Positions 15,289 to 23,099 are shown, counted from the first letter of the stretch. The stretch is 30,835 bases of DNA from an uncultured Collinsella sp. (GCA_902470895.1 CABRID010000009.1:1-30835); one strand, 5' to 3'. The notes: generated by a model not told the origin, from the letters alone. Program-made: numbers and translations.

Positions 15289-16116
15289 TTACCGAGCCGC
15301 CAGGATGGCGTCGATGAGCGTCAGTACGCCCCCGTCGTTGTTGCTCGGAATGCGCCACTTGGCATGCGCGTTCATATGCTCCTCGGCATTGTCCACGATA
15401 AAGCTGTGACCGACACGCTCCAGCATGGGGATATCGTTGTAGGTGTCGCCCACGGCGGCGGCATCGGCGATGTCGATGCCCAGTTGCTCGCACAGATGCG
15501 CCACGCCGGCGCCCTTGTCGACGCCTAGGTTCATAAAGTCGATCCACTCGCGACCGGCATTGGTGACATAGAGCTGGTCGGAGAACGCGGGGTTATAGGT
15601 CTCGCGGAACGCGGGCTCGGCATCGTAGGCAGGGAAGAAGATCGAGATCTTGTTGGACTCGAGATCGAGGCCCTCAAAGGTGTCGACGTAGTTGATCGTG
15701 TTGTAGTAGACGCTGATCTCGTCGTGATACTGGTGGTCGCGGGCGAGCACATAGAACTCGTCGTAGCAGCACAGGACGGGAACGGCGCGCGAGTCCTCCG
15801 AGGCACGGGCAAGCACCTGCTGATACAGCTCCACGTCGATGTTGCTCTTATAGATATAGTTGCCGCGATAGATGACGCAGGCACCGTTGTCGGGACAAAA
15901 CGCGAGTCGGTTCTTGATGCCCTCGAACATTTCCTCGAGTTTGGGGGCGGGGCGTCCGCTGGCGGGGCAGAATACGATACCGGCATCGGCGAGCTTGTCC
16001 AGACGCTCATCGAGGCCCTGGGGCAGCACGCGCTCGTCAGTGAGAAGCGTCTTGTCCATATCGACGGCGAGAATCTTAATGTTGCCGATATTGGCATCCG
16101 ATTCGTAAGTTTGCAT
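15289..16116 (-). CDS. Cof-type HAD-IIB phosphatase
   Basis: This 275-residue enzyme of the haloacid dehalogenase superfamily starts after AAAGGCG. Motif I is LAVDMDKTLL with nucleophile Asp19 and acid/base Asp21; motif II is the FCPASGRP segment; the C-terminal motifs are VDKGAGVAHLCEQ with the motif III Lys, and AAAVGDTYNDIPML with the magnesium-binding Asp residues. The C2-type cap domain lies between about residues 90 and 195. Such proteins remove phosphate from sugar phosphates or cofactors such as FMN and PLP; specificity cannot be called. It is divergent from the arginine genes and ends next to the nested inverted repeat. An Asp-rich substrate guess would be speculation. Confidence 0.92.
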   Translation of the reverse strand: MQTYESDANIGNIKILAVDMDKTLLTDERVLPQGLDERLDKLADAGIVFCPASGRPAPKLEEMFEGIKNRLAFCPDNGACVIYRGNYIYKSNIDVELYQQVLARASEDSRAVPVLCCYDEFYVLARDHQYHDEISVYYNTINYVDTFEGLDLESNKISIFFPAYDAEPAFRETYNPAFSDQLYVTNAGREWIDFMNLGVDKGAGVAHLCEQLGIDIADAAAVGDTYNDIPMLERVGHSFIVDNAEEHMNAHAKWRIPSNNDGGVLTLIDAILAAR

Positions 16117-16322
16117 AAAAACGCGCCTTTCGTTTCGAAATTGTTTCAGACGTTATAACCATCAACTGGTAGTCGGGCGTATTTTCGCAGGATTGGCGCG
16201 TATTTGCACCATGATTCACAAAGTAATGAAAAAACTTTTCAGAAATTTGAATTTGTCGCTTGTGAAGCGGGCACTTTAGCGTAATATAGCGACCATCGAA
16301 AACGGAGGCGGAAAAACAGCCG

Positions 16323-16351
16323 TTTACCGAGGAATAGGTACCGTTTACGAT
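16323..16351 (+). promoter_or_regulatory. Promoter candidate for the argG leader transcript
   Basis: TTTACC (16323-16328) and TACGAT (16346-16351) are 17 bases apart, nearly the same pair as at ndk (TTTAAC-17-TACGAT). The start would fall about 33 bases before the leader ORF. CCGTTTAC occurs twice here (16320-16327 and 16342-16349), a possible operator direct repeat. Confidence 0.5.
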
Positions 16352-16390
16352 ATATGAATTGCGCCCGGCGATAAGCGAAAGGAGAGGCAG

Positions 16391-16465
16391 ATGCAGTTCG
16401 TACAGATCATCACCACTGCAGACAATGCCATCCGACGCCAGCGCGCAATTTCCCGACGACGATAA
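16391..16465 (+). CDS. Arginine-rich leader peptide ahead of argG (candidate attenuator ORF)
   Basis: This 24-codon ORF has the strong ribosome site GAAAGGAG 8 bases ahead of its ATG. Its last 11 residues are IRRQRAISRRR: six arginines, coded CGA, CGC, CGC, CGA, CGA, CGA, with three in a row before the stop. It lies 205 bases upstream of argG, on the same strand and downstream of a likely promoter. Arg codons overlap a GACGAT/ATCGTC hairpin (16458-16473) and can also pair with 16518-16525; a terminator-like hairpin follows. That layout is what ribosome-mediated attenuation requires: arginine shortage would stall the ribosome on the Arg codons and change the fold. Function is inferred; the ORF and codons are seen directly. 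Confidence 0.7.
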   Translation: MQFVQIITTADNAIRRQRAISRRR

Positions 16466-16576
16466 CAATCGTCTCTGTCCGCATGGGGCGAAAAGCTCCA
16501 ACAGAGTCATTTTGAGGTCGTTGGGTTTTAGCACGACATTGCTGCATGTTTCTAGGGCATGTATGTGCTGATTTTT
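16458..16576 (+). promoter_or_regulatory. Alternative hairpins in the argG leader, including terminator-like stems
   Basis: Four pairings are visible: GACGAT/ATCGTC (16458-16473, spanning the leader stop codon); CTCTGT/ACAGAG with inner TGGGGC/GCTCCA (16473-16506), followed by TCATTTT; CCCGACGA (16452-16459, Arg codons) with TCGTTGGG (16518-16525); and AGCAC/GTGCT with an inner GCATG/CATGT (16530-16569), followed by ATTTTT. They overlap each other, so they cannot all form together. The stems are short, so the exact switch needs folding calculations. Confidence 0.5.
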
Positions 16577-16670
16577 GCTATTTAACCTGATATTGCACGG
16601 TATTTGACCTCAAGGTGACTTGCAACTGACCGATGTTCTAACTAGCTACCAAGGGCGAAAGGAAACAGCC

Positions 16671-17897
16671 ATGAGCAAGGAAAAAGTCGTTCTCGCATAT
16701 TCCGGTGGTCTTGATACATCCGTATGTGTCAAGTGGCTCCAGGATGAGAAGAATCTCGATGTCGTTTGTGTCTGCGGCAATGTGGGCCAGGAGGAGACCG
16801 GTCTGGATGCCAAGAAGCAGAAGGCTCTCGACCTGGGCGTTCTGGATTGCCAGGTGCTCGACCTGCGCGATGAGTTCTCTGATGAGTTCCTGACCAAGGC
16901 CATCGCCGCCAACTCCATGTACGAGAACAAGTACCCGCTGCTCTCCGCTCTTTCCCGTCCGCTGCTTGCCAAGAAACTTGTCGAGGTTGCTCACGAGTTT
17001 GGCGCGACCTACGTCGCCCACGGCTGCACCGGCAAGGGCAACGACCAGGTCCGTTTTGAGGCTGCCGTCAAGGCCCTCGACCCCGAGCTCAAGGTTATCG
17101 CCCCGGTTCGTGAGTGGGATCTGAAGTGCCGTCCGGACGAGGTTGCCTACGCCCACGCCCACAACGTGCCGGTTCCCGAGGGTGCCAACGACAACCCCTA
17201 TTCCATCGATGACAATCTGTGGGGTCGCGCCATCGAGTGCGGTCACCTGGAGGATCCCTGGAACGAGCCGCTCGATGACGCTTGGGTTATGACCAAGAAC
17301 CCCGAGGACACGCCCGACACCCCGACCTACACCGAGATCGAGTTCGAGGCCGGCAAGCCCGTTGCGGTTGACGGCAAGAAGATGAAGCTCTCCGAGATCG
17401 TCATCGAGCTCAACAAGATCTCCGGCGACAACGGCTTTGGTCGTCTCGACCTGGTCGAGGATCGTCTGGTGGGCCTCAAGAGCCGCGAGTGCTACGAGGT
17501 TCCCGGCGCCCTGACGCTCATCACCGCCCACAAGGCACTCGAGGACATCTGCGTCGAGGGTGACCTGCTCAAGACCAAGATCAAGCTCGAGCAGGATTGG
17601 GCCACCGCCGTGTATAACGGCCAGTGGTACAGCCCGCTCAAGAACGCGCTCGACGCCTTTATGGCCGATACTCAGAAGTTCGTGACCGGCACCGTCCGTC
17701 TGAAGTTCTTTAAGGGCAACTGCCATGTCGTCGGCCGCAAGAGCCCCTTCAGCCTCTACGACTACGGTCTGGCTACCTACGACCGCGACACCACGTTTGA
17801 CGAGAAGGCCAGCGCCGGCTTTATCGAGATCGATACGCTGTCGCTCAAGACGTGGGCTAAGGTCCAGGGGCCCAGCTCTGCTGCCGCCCAGGCCTAG
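16671..17897 (+). CDS. argG: Argininosuccinate synthase
   Basis: This 408-residue enzyme joins citrulline and aspartate with ATP to form argininosuccinate in the cytoplasm. The ATG at 16671 (MSKEKVVL) has GAAAGGA ahead. The N-terminal ATP pyrophosphatase P-loop is LAYSGGLDTSV (residues 8-18). Other family segments are GNVGQEE, AHGCTGKGNDQVRFE (aspartate and citrulline site), IAPVREW, NLWGRAIECG and GRLDLVEDRLVGLKSR, and a C-terminal helix ends the protein. Length is normal. argH follows about 520 bases downstream with a small ORF in between, so the two are probably coordinated. Upstream lies a 24-codon Arg-rich leader with hairpins, suggesting attenuation by arginine supply. The enzyme call is certain; the control is inferred. 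Confidence 0.98.
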   Translation: MSKEKVVLAYSGGLDTSVCVKWLQDEKNLDVVCVCGNVGQEETGLDAKKQKALDLGVLDCQVLDLRDEFSDEFLTKAIAANSMYENKYPLLSALSRPLLAKKLVEVAHEFGATYVAHGCTGKGNDQVRFEAAVKALDPELKVIAPVREWDLKCRPDEVAYAHAHNVPVPEGANDNPYSIDDNLWGRAIECGHLEDPWNEPLDDAWVMTKNPEDTPDTPTYTEIEFEAGKPVAVDGKKMKLSEIVIELNKISGDNGFGRLDLVEDRLVGLKSRECYEVPGALTLITAHKALEDICVEGDLLKTKIKLEQDWATAVYNGQWYSPLKNALDAFMADTQKFVTGTVRLKFFKGNCHVVGRKSPFSLYDYGLATYDRDTTFDEKASAGFIEIDTLSLKTWAKVQGPSSAAAQA

Positions 17898-18050
17898 CGC
17901 CTCCTTCCCTTGGTATCCGCGCGGCCCATCCGCGTGATACAAAACGGGCGCACGGGGTCCCTACCTTTCGTTATGCTTGCTGACACTTCTTAACATCGGT
18001 GGCCCCTACGTTCCGCCCGCATATATGATGCCGCGTCTGCGGCTGAGTCC

Positions 18051-18080
18051 GAGCCCCGCCGGGGTTGTCCGGCGGGGCTC
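18051..18080 (+). terminator. GC-rich hairpin between argG and the small ORF
   Basis: A perfect 11-bp stem GAGCCCCGCCG / CGGCGGGGCTC (18051-18061 with 18070-18080) is followed by CTTCTATC, a weak tail. It may end argG transcription only partly, leaving read-through to argH. Confidence 0.6.
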
Positions 18081-18130
18081 CTTCTATCAATTTGGCGACT
18101 CTGTGCCCATATATATGAGGAGTATCCATT

Positions 18131-18301
18131 ATGTTCAATGCTGTCGCGCATGCCTTACTTGCCCTCGCGCCCGAGTTCGATGCTGCAAAGGTCGAGGACG
18201 TTCCTATGAGCCTGAAGGCCTGGATCGATGGTTCGCAGGGCAACATCCGGAGGGAGACGTTGGGCGCCAAGTGCCTGGTGCGTCACTTCTTTGCAAATTA
18301 G
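18131..18301 (+). CDS. Small ORF (56 residues) between argG and argH
   Basis: An ATG at 18131 with GAGGAG about 8 bases ahead opens a 56-codon frame ending at TAG 18301. The protein starts MFNAVAHALLALAPEFDAA, has an acidic middle (KVEDV), and ends KCLVRHFFAN. There is no signal peptide or membrane span and I know no family for it. The ribosome site, GC-rich third positions and place inside the argG-argH interval argue for a real gene. It might be translated mainly to keep ribosomes on the transcript between the two arg genes, or it might be a small regulator; neither can be shown here. An in-frame ATG at 18206 would give a 31-residue version. Confidence 0.5.
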   Translation: MFNAVAHALLALAPEFDAAKVEDVPMSLKAWIDGSQGNIRRETLGAKCLVRHFFAN

Positions 18302-18419
18302 CTACATGGCCCCGCGCGCGGTGGGGAATGTGTAAAACTAGCGGTTGAAAAATCGCTTTAGCGACATGGCGCATTGCTTTGGGCGCTTGTTTTGGTATTT
18401 GGAGAAAGGGGACGGTTCC

Positions 18420-19850
18420 ATGGCTCTTTGGGGCGGTCGTTTTGAGGCGGGAGTGGCCGAGGTCACGCAGGAGTTTGGCGCGTCGCTGCCGGTCGACAAA
18501 CATCTCTATAAGCAGGATATCGCCGGTTCTAAGGCGCATGCCAAGATGCTGGCGGCCCAGGGCATCATCAGCGCCGAGGACGAGCAGGCGATTGCCGAGG
18601 GCCTGACCGGAATCGAACAGGATATCGATGCCGGCAACTTCACCTTCGATATCAACGATGAGGACATTCATATGTCCATCGAGAGCGAGCTGACGCGCCG
18701 TATCGGCGAGGCCGGTAAGCGCTTGCATACCGGGCGTTCGCGCAACGACCAGGTGGCGACCGATACGCGCCTGGGCGTCAAGGCGTTGGCCAAGGAGCTC
18801 ATGGAGGCCAATCTTGAGTTGCGCCATGTGCTGGTGGATGCGGCCAAGAAGTACGACAAGGTGATTCTGCCGGGCTACACGCACATGCAGCATGCTCAGC
18901 CCGTGCTGCTGTCACATCATCTGCTGGCGTATTCCTGGATGTTCGCGCGCGACTTTACACGCCTGAAGGCCGCCTTTGATGCCGCCGACAACTGCCCGCT
19001 GGGTGCTGCCGCGCTTGCCGGTACGAGCTATCCACTCGATCGTCAAATGACGGCTGCCGAGCTTGGCTTTGCGGGTGTGATTCCCAACTCGCTCGATGCT
19101 GTTTCGGACCGTGACTTCCTGCTCGACCTGCACTATGCTGGCTCCGTTATGGCGATGCATCTGTCGCGTCTTTCCGAGGAGATCGTGCTGTGGTCGAGCT
19201 CCGAATTTGGCTTCATCACGCTTTCCGACTCGTACTCCACCGGCTCGTCCATCATGCCGCAGAAGAAGAATCCCGACTTTGCCGAGCTTATCCGCGGCAA
19301 GAGCGGCCGAGTCTATGGCAACCTGGTGCAGCTGCTTGTGACCATGAAGGGCCTGCCGCTGGCCTATAACAAGGACTTGCAGGAGGACAAGGAGGGCGCG
19401 CTCGATACCGCCCACACGCTCATGCAGTGCCTGTCGGTTATGGCCGGTATGATTTCGACTTGGACCGTCAACGAGGATGCCATGGCGCGCGAGTGCGGCG
19501 TGGGGCACCTTGCCGCCACCGATGTTGCCGATTACCTGGCTAAGCGTGGTCTGCCGTTCCGCGAGGCACATGCCGTGGTGGGCCATCTGGTCCTGATGTG
19601 TGAGAAGCGTAGCTGCAATCTTGAGGACCTGCCGTTTGAGGTGTTCCAGGAGGCAAGCCCGCTCTTTGAACGCGATATTACCGAGGCGCTCGACATCCCG
19701 TCGATTGTCGCTGCACGCACGACCGAGGGCGGTACCGCCCCTGCCGCCGTTGCCGTGCAGCTGCAGCGTGCCGAGGCACAGCTCGTGGCCGACGAGGGCG
19801 TGTTTGGATCGCTGACCAAGGTCGTCGAGATGGGCCACGGGATAAAGTAA
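18420..19850 (+). CDS. argH: Argininosuccinate lyase
   Basis: This 476-residue enzyme splits argininosuccinate to arginine and fumarate, the last arginine step. The ATG at 18420 (MALWGGRF) is chosen because the protein family begins this way and GGAGAAAGGGG lies upstream; an earlier ATG at 18366 is in frame but weak. The fumarase/ASL superfamily signature GSSIMPQKKNPD is at residues 275-286 with the catalytic serine loop. The other active-site regions are DEDIHMSIE, TGRSRNDQ and YTHMQHAQP with H155 and H158. The C-terminal domain carries GGTAPAAV, as usual. Length is normal. A TGTAAAACT stretch just ahead (18331-18339) could be a weak promoter of its own. Confidence 0.98.
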   Translation: MALWGGRFEAGVAEVTQEFGASLPVDKHLYKQDIAGSKAHAKMLAAQGIISAEDEQAIAEGLTGIEQDIDAGNFTFDINDEDIHMSIESELTRRIGEAGKRLHTGRSRNDQVATDTRLGVKALAKELMEANLELRHVLVDAAKKYDKVILPGYTHMQHAQPVLLSHHLLAYSWMFARDFTRLKAAFDAADNCPLGAAALAGTSYPLDRQMTAAELGFAGVIPNSLDAVSDRDFLLDLHYAGSVMAMHLSRLSEEIVLWSSSEFGFITLSDSYSTGSSIMPQKKNPDFAELIRGKSGRVYGNLVQLLVTMKGLPLAYNKDLQEDKEGALDTAHTLMQCLSVMAGMISTWTVNEDAMARECGVGHLAATDVADYLAKRGLPFREAHAVVGHLVLMCEKRSCNLEDLPFEVFQEASPLFERDITEALDIPSIVAARTTEGGTAPAAVAVQLQRAEAQLVADEGVFGSLTKVVEMGHGIK

Positions 19851-20143
19851 GGGTTTGGCCGAAGCCGTTTTTGCCATTTATTGAGGAATCGTATTTTGCT
19901 TTACTGGCGTCTGCTGATGTGGGCGTCCGTATTTTGTTGCTATGGGGGAGGGGCTTGTCGAGAAGTTCTGTAGGACCTTTGGGCAGGTTGTGAAGGGGGT
20001 ACGTTCGCGGGCGGCAACCGACCGCCTGCTCTGTTCGATGCGGTTGATGGGCAGTCGGATGGTACTCTAATCGGGCTTCGAAACAGAAGTGACACATATG
20101 GAGCGCTTTAATAAATTGTAGCGTTTCAATAAACAGCTTTTTG
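19851..20143. other. Non-coding gap between argH and the ndk promoter
   Basis: A weak stem TGGC-CGAA-GCCG followed by five T (19856-19872) is a possible argH terminator. GTATTTTG occurs twice (19891 and 19930 region). Two near-identical 13-mers, GCGCTTTAATAAA (20103-20115) and GCGTTTCAATAAA (20121-20133), sit just ahead of the ndk promoter at an 18-base period and may be operator repeats. I see no gene here. Confidence 0.5.
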
Positions 20144-20172
20144 TTTAACTGCAGCTAAAACTCTGTTACGAT
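20144..20172 (+). promoter_or_regulatory. Promoter of ndk
   Basis: TTTAAC (20144-20149), a 17-base spacer and TACGAT (20167-20172), the latter extended by TGT. The start would fall about 57 bases before the ndk ATG. Confidence 0.6.
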
Positions 20173-20235
20173 GCAGTCCAGGCGGGTGCCGGAATGGGAC
20201 TTGGGCACGCGCGAACCTACTTGAAAGGCTACCTT

Positions 20236-20640
20236 ATGGCTATCGAGAAGACCTTCATCATGATTAAGCCCGACGCGGTGCGCGATCGCAAAATCGGCGA
20301 GATTGTCGCTCGCATTGAGCGCAGCGGCCTTGTCATCGAGCGCATGGAGATGACCACGCTCGAGCGCGCTACCGTCGAGGAGCACTACGCCCATCTGGCC
20401 GACAAGCCCTTCTTTGGCGGTCTCTGCGACTTTATGACGAGCGGTCCGGTCGTCAAGATGGTCGTTTCCGGTCTCTCCGCTGTTGCTAAGATGCGCACCC
20501 TCATGGGCGCTACTAATCCGCTTGACGCTGCTCCTGGTACCATCCGCGGCGACTTTGCCGTCGATGTCAACGCCAACGTGATCCACGGCTCCGACTGCCT
20601 GGAGAACGCCGAGATTGAGATCAAGCGCTTCTTTGGCTAA
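20236..20640 (+). CDS. ndk: Nucleoside diphosphate kinase
   Basis: This 134-residue enzyme balances nucleoside triphosphates by moving the terminal phosphate through a phosphohistidine. The ATG at 20236 follows GAAAGG. Family marks: KTFIMIKPDAVRD at residues 4-16, KPFFGGLCDFM (Kpn loop region), MGATNPLDAAPGTIRGDFA and NVIHGSD with catalytic His117. Length is right for a bacterial NDK. It has its own promoter and a strong terminator, so it is a single-gene unit, convergent with rpiB. Confidence 0.98.
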   Translation: MAIEKTFIMIKPDAVRDRKIGEIVARIERSGLVIERMEMTTLERATVEEHYAHLADKPFFGGLCDFMTSGPVVKMVVSGLSAVAKMRTLMGATNPLDAAPGTIRGDFAVDVNANVIHGSDCLENAEIEIKRFFG

Positions 20641-20678
20641 ACCAGCTTTGACTCCTTAAAGCTGTTAGCGTGTGGCTT

Positions 20679-20712
20679 GGGCGCCGCGGAACTCCATCCG
20701 CGGCGCCCTTTT
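20679..20712 (+). terminator. Intrinsic terminator after ndk
   Basis: A perfect 12-bp stem GGGCGCCGCGGA / TCCGCGGCGCCC with a 6-nt loop is followed by four T. Confidence 0.95.
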
Positions 20713-20728
20713 ATTCCAAAATCTATGA

Positions 20729-20765
20729 AGGGGCCCGTTCGGTCATGAGTTCCGAGCGGGCCCCT
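20729..20765 (-). terminator. Hairpin downstream of rpiB
   Basis: AGGGGCCCG and TCGG pair with CCGA and CGGGCCCCT (20729-20742 with 20752-20765, one T/G mismatch). On the minus strand the tail is T-poor; it probably ends rpiB transcription. Confidence 0.65.
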
Positions 20766-20791
20766 GCTGTTAGCTTGTGGCACTGAGTTGT

Positions 20792-21259
20792 TTAGGCCTC
20801 GTCGACGACCTTGAGACCGCGCGTGTGGTCAATCTCGTTGAGGAGGTTAACGCGACGCTCGTGACGACCGCCCTCAAACTCGGCGTCGAGCCACTCGTCG
20901 ACAATCATCTTGGCGAGCTCGGAGCCCACGACGCGGGCGCCAAAGGCGAGCACGTTGGTATTGTTGTGCATGCGGGAGAGCTTGGCGCTGAAGGGCTCGG
21001 AGCACACGACGGCGCGTACGCCCTCGACCTTGTTGGCAGCCAAGCTAATCCCGACACCGGTGCCACAGATGAGGATGCCCAGGTCGACGTCGCCGTTGGC
21101 AACGGCCTTACCCACCTTGTAGCCGGCGATGGGGTAGTCAAAGCTCTCGGAGGTGTCGGTGCCAAAGTTCACGACCTCGCAGCCGCGCTCCTTCAGGTGC
21201 TCGGAAATGATGTTCTTGAGCTCGACGGCGGCGTGGTCGTTACCGATACCGATCTTCAT
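20792..21259 (-). CDS. rpiB: Ribose-5-phosphate isomerase B
   Basis: This 155-residue enzyme interconverts ribose 5-phosphate and ribulose 5-phosphate in the pentose phosphate pathway. The ATG at 21259 (MKIGIGNDHAA) follows AGAGGAA; longer in-frame starts have no ribosome site. Family marks: GNDHAAVELK with His9, NFGTDTSESFDYPIAG, the active-site cysteine loop ICGTGVGIS with Cys65, and SRMHNNTNVLAFGARVVG with the phosphate-binding His and Asn residues. Length agrees with RpiB/LacAB proteins, and the single-gene arrangement and lack of lac genes favour RpiB over a galactose-6-phosphate isomerase subunit. Confidence 0.95.
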   Translation of the reverse strand: MKIGIGNDHAAVELKNIISEHLKERGCEVVNFGTDTSESFDYPIAGYKVGKAVANGDVDLGILICGTGVGISLAANKVEGVRAVVCSEPFSAKLSRMHNNTNVLAFGARVVGSELAKMIVDEWLDAEFEGGRHERRVNLLNEIDHTRGLKVVDEA

Positions 21260-21531
21260 GGATGGTTCCTCTCTGGTCTGTGCGGCGCAAATGCTAAAGG
21301 TGTTTACCGCGTTCGACTGCATGATAGCGCGACTTTTGCGTAAACGCTCGGGTGTTTTTTGGTCAAACGCTTTAGCATGCAACAAGACCGGCTTCTCATG
21401 AATGAATGCTGTCAGTTTGTGCTTGAGCGCCGTCCGCCGGAACCATGGTTGCGGTTTTTGATGCATTGTTATCAAATAAAGGAACTAACCATTCTTGAGA
21501 GCCCAGCCCGTTATGCAAGCAGGAGATACCT

Positions 21532-22851
21532 ATGCCTACCGATTCCGTCCGTGATGCCGCGTTTTGCGATGTTTTGAACCGCGAGCTTGTCTGCGCGCTC
21601 GGCTGTACCGAGCCCATTGCCGTTGCCTATGCAGCAGCGCTGGCGAGCCAGACGCTCGGTTGCGATCCCGATCATATGGATGTTGCCTGTTCGGGCAACA
21701 TCATCAAGAACGTTAAGAGCGTGACCGTGCCCAACTCGGGCGGTATGCACGGTATTGAAGCCGCGGCCGTGCTGGGTGCCGTGGGCGGCGACGCTAAGAG
21801 CGCGCTCGAGGTGCTCGAGAGCGTTGACGATGAAGACCGTGCTCGCGTGGCCGAGCTCCTCGCCGACGCCGGCTACTGCGATGTGTCGCTTGTCGAGGGT
21901 GTGCCCAACCTCTACATCAAGGTGACTGCGACGGCCGGGGGCCATACCGCGGTCGTCGAGATTACCGACCACCACACCAATGTCACGTGCCATACGCTCG
22001 ACGGTATTCCGGTATGCGGCAAGTCGGCGGGGGAGTGTGCCGCCTGCGCCGAGCGCGTGGTGGCCGAGCGCGCGGCAGATAAGGCCGACACGCCCATGTC
22101 GATTGAGACCATCATCGACTTTATCGAGGACGGTGACATTGAGGACGCCCGCGCTGCCGTTGAGCGTCAGATTGAGCTGAATGGCGCAATCAGTGCCGAG
22201 GGCCTTGCGCACGCTTGGGGCGCCGAGGTGGGCCGTACGCTGCTGGGTGCTCGTGCCGATGACGTCGCCTGCCGTGCCCGTGCCCGTGCAGCCGCCGGGT
22301 CCGACGCCCGCATGAACGGTTGCGCGCTGCCGGTCGCCATTGTGTGCGGCTCGGGCAATCAAGGTATTACCTGCGCGTTGCCCGTCATGGAGTATGCCGA
22401 GTACCTGCGTTGCGACCACGAGCGCCTGGTGCGCGCCGTGATGCTGTCCGATCTTATCGCCGTGCATATCAAGAGCTATATTGGTGCGCTCTCGGCGTTT
22501 TGCGGTGCTATTTGCGCCGCGTGCGGCGCCGGCGCCGCGATTACCTGGCTGTGCGGTGGCACGCGCGAGCAGATTGGCGCGACGGTCTCGAATACGCTCG
22601 GTAACGTGGGCGGCATCGTGTGCGACGGCGCCAAAGCGAGCTGTGCCGCCAAGATCTCGGCTGCCGTCGATGCGGCGATTCTGGGCCATGATATGGCCAT
22701 GCAGGGTCGCGGCTTCCGCGCCGGCGAGGGCCTGATCCAGGATACCGTTGAGCAGACAATCGCCAGCATGGGCTACGTGGGCCGTGTGGGTATGAAAGAT
22801 ACTGACGTCGAGATCCTCAACATCATGATCGGCAAAACCCAGGTTTGTTAG
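21532..22851 (+). CDS. L-cysteine desulfidase family (CyuA/YhaM, UPF0597)
   Basis: This 439-residue protein starts after CAGGAGA. It belongs to the family of iron-sulfur enzymes that break L-cysteine to pyruvate, ammonia and sulfide (CyuA of E. coli, CdsB of Methanocaldococcus), related to serine dehydratase alpha chains. Visible marks: LGCTEPIAVAYAAA with Cys25, SGNIIKNVKSVTVPN, GSGNQGITCALPVM, and a Cys-rich C-terminal half (AFCGAICAACGAGAA, GNVGGIVCDGAKASCAAKI) that supplies cluster ligands. Length is typical. It is alone on its strand, without the CyuP-type transporter or CyuR regulator seen in Enterobacteria. Some relatives are annotated as serine dehydratases, so the exact amino acid is not settled. 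Confidence 0.9.
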   Translation: MPTDSVRDAAFCDVLNRELVCALGCTEPIAVAYAAALASQTLGCDPDHMDVACSGNIIKNVKSVTVPNSGGMHGIEAAAVLGAVGGDAKSALEVLESVDDEDRARVAELLADAGYCDVSLVEGVPNLYIKVTATAGGHTAVVEITDHHTNVTCHTLDGIPVCGKSAGECAACAERVVAERAADKADTPMSIETIIDFIEDGDIEDARAAVERQIELNGAISAEGLAHAWGAEVGRTLLGARADDVACRARARAAAGSDARMNGCALPVAIVCGSGNQGITCALPVMEYAEYLRCDHERLVRAVMLSDLIAVHIKSYIGALSAFCGAICAACGAGAAITWLCGGTREQIGATVSNTLGNVGGIVCDGAKASCAAKISAAVDAAILGHDMAMQGRGFRAGEGLIQDTVEQTIASMGYVGRVGMKDTDVEILNIMIGKTQVC

Positions 22852-22878
22852 TTACGCGGTTTTACCAAACCGCGTAAC
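22851..22878 (+). terminator. Perfect 12-bp hairpin at the cyuA-type stop codon
   Basis: GTTACGCGGTTT (22851-22862) pairs perfectly with AAACCGCGTAAC (22867-22878) around TACC. It begins at the last base of the stop codon. No T-run follows, so it may be a bidirectional stop or an mRNA-end protector. Confidence 0.65.
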
Positions 22879-22880
22879 CA

Positions 22881-23000
22881 GTTGACGCTGCAAGCCCGCC
22901 AGAGCGGCAATCTGCCTTTCAACTTCGGCGGCATGACCAAAAGGTCAATGCCGCCTCGTTTCAAGGCACCTTGCTCGCCCTGGCGGGCTTTCGCTGTCGG
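22881..23000 (+). repeat. 120-nt structured element, copy 1
   Basis: It folds into an outer stem (about 12 bp, AAGCCCGCCAG with CTGGCGGGCTT), a middle stem (GCAA/TTGC and TGCCTT/AAGGCA around a 2x2 internal loop) and a 12-bp inner hairpin with a bulged A and an AAAA loop (22927-22955). The second copy lies at 26031-26150. The copies share fixed blocks (GTTGACGCTG, GGCAATCTGCCTTTCAA, TTTCAAGGCACCTTGCTCG) but differ at paired positions in a compensatory way, which supports a real fold. Family unknown to me; it could be an RNA motif or a mobile hairpin element. Confidence 0.85.
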
Positions 23001-23026
23001 TTCCAAGACATCGGCGCAATCTTTGT

Positions 23027-23058
23027 AATGTGAAAAGGGGCTGAACCTTTGTCACATT
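23027..23058 (-). terminator. Hairpin downstream of the HAD hydrolase gene
   Basis: AATGTGA and AAAGG pair with CCTTT and TCACATT with one bulged base (23027-23038 with 23046-23058). On the minus strand no strong T-run follows. Confidence 0.55.
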
Positions 23059-23099
23059 CGGTCTGCGGTGTTATTTTGTTTGGAGCGAGCGAGGGGGTT

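Noticed and set aside
16076..16534. 152-codon minus-strand ORF in the HAD-argG divergent region
   Set aside because: No ribosome site at its GTG or internal ATG, unusual codon use for this genome, overlaps the HAD gene start by 41 bases and runs antisense to the arginine leader ORF. No family recognised.
16638..17942. 434-codon minus-strand ORF opposite argG
   Set aside because: Antisense shadow; argG is complete and unmistakable.
19942..20068. 42-codon ORF between argH and ndk
   Set aside because: No ribosome site and no sign of coding bias beyond local GC; not supported.
21398..21577. Short ORF with two adjacent Cys codons ahead of the cysteine desulfidase gene, as a possible cysteine attenuator
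   Set aside because: No ribosome site, overlaps the start of the gene in another frame, and no hairpin/terminator series follows.
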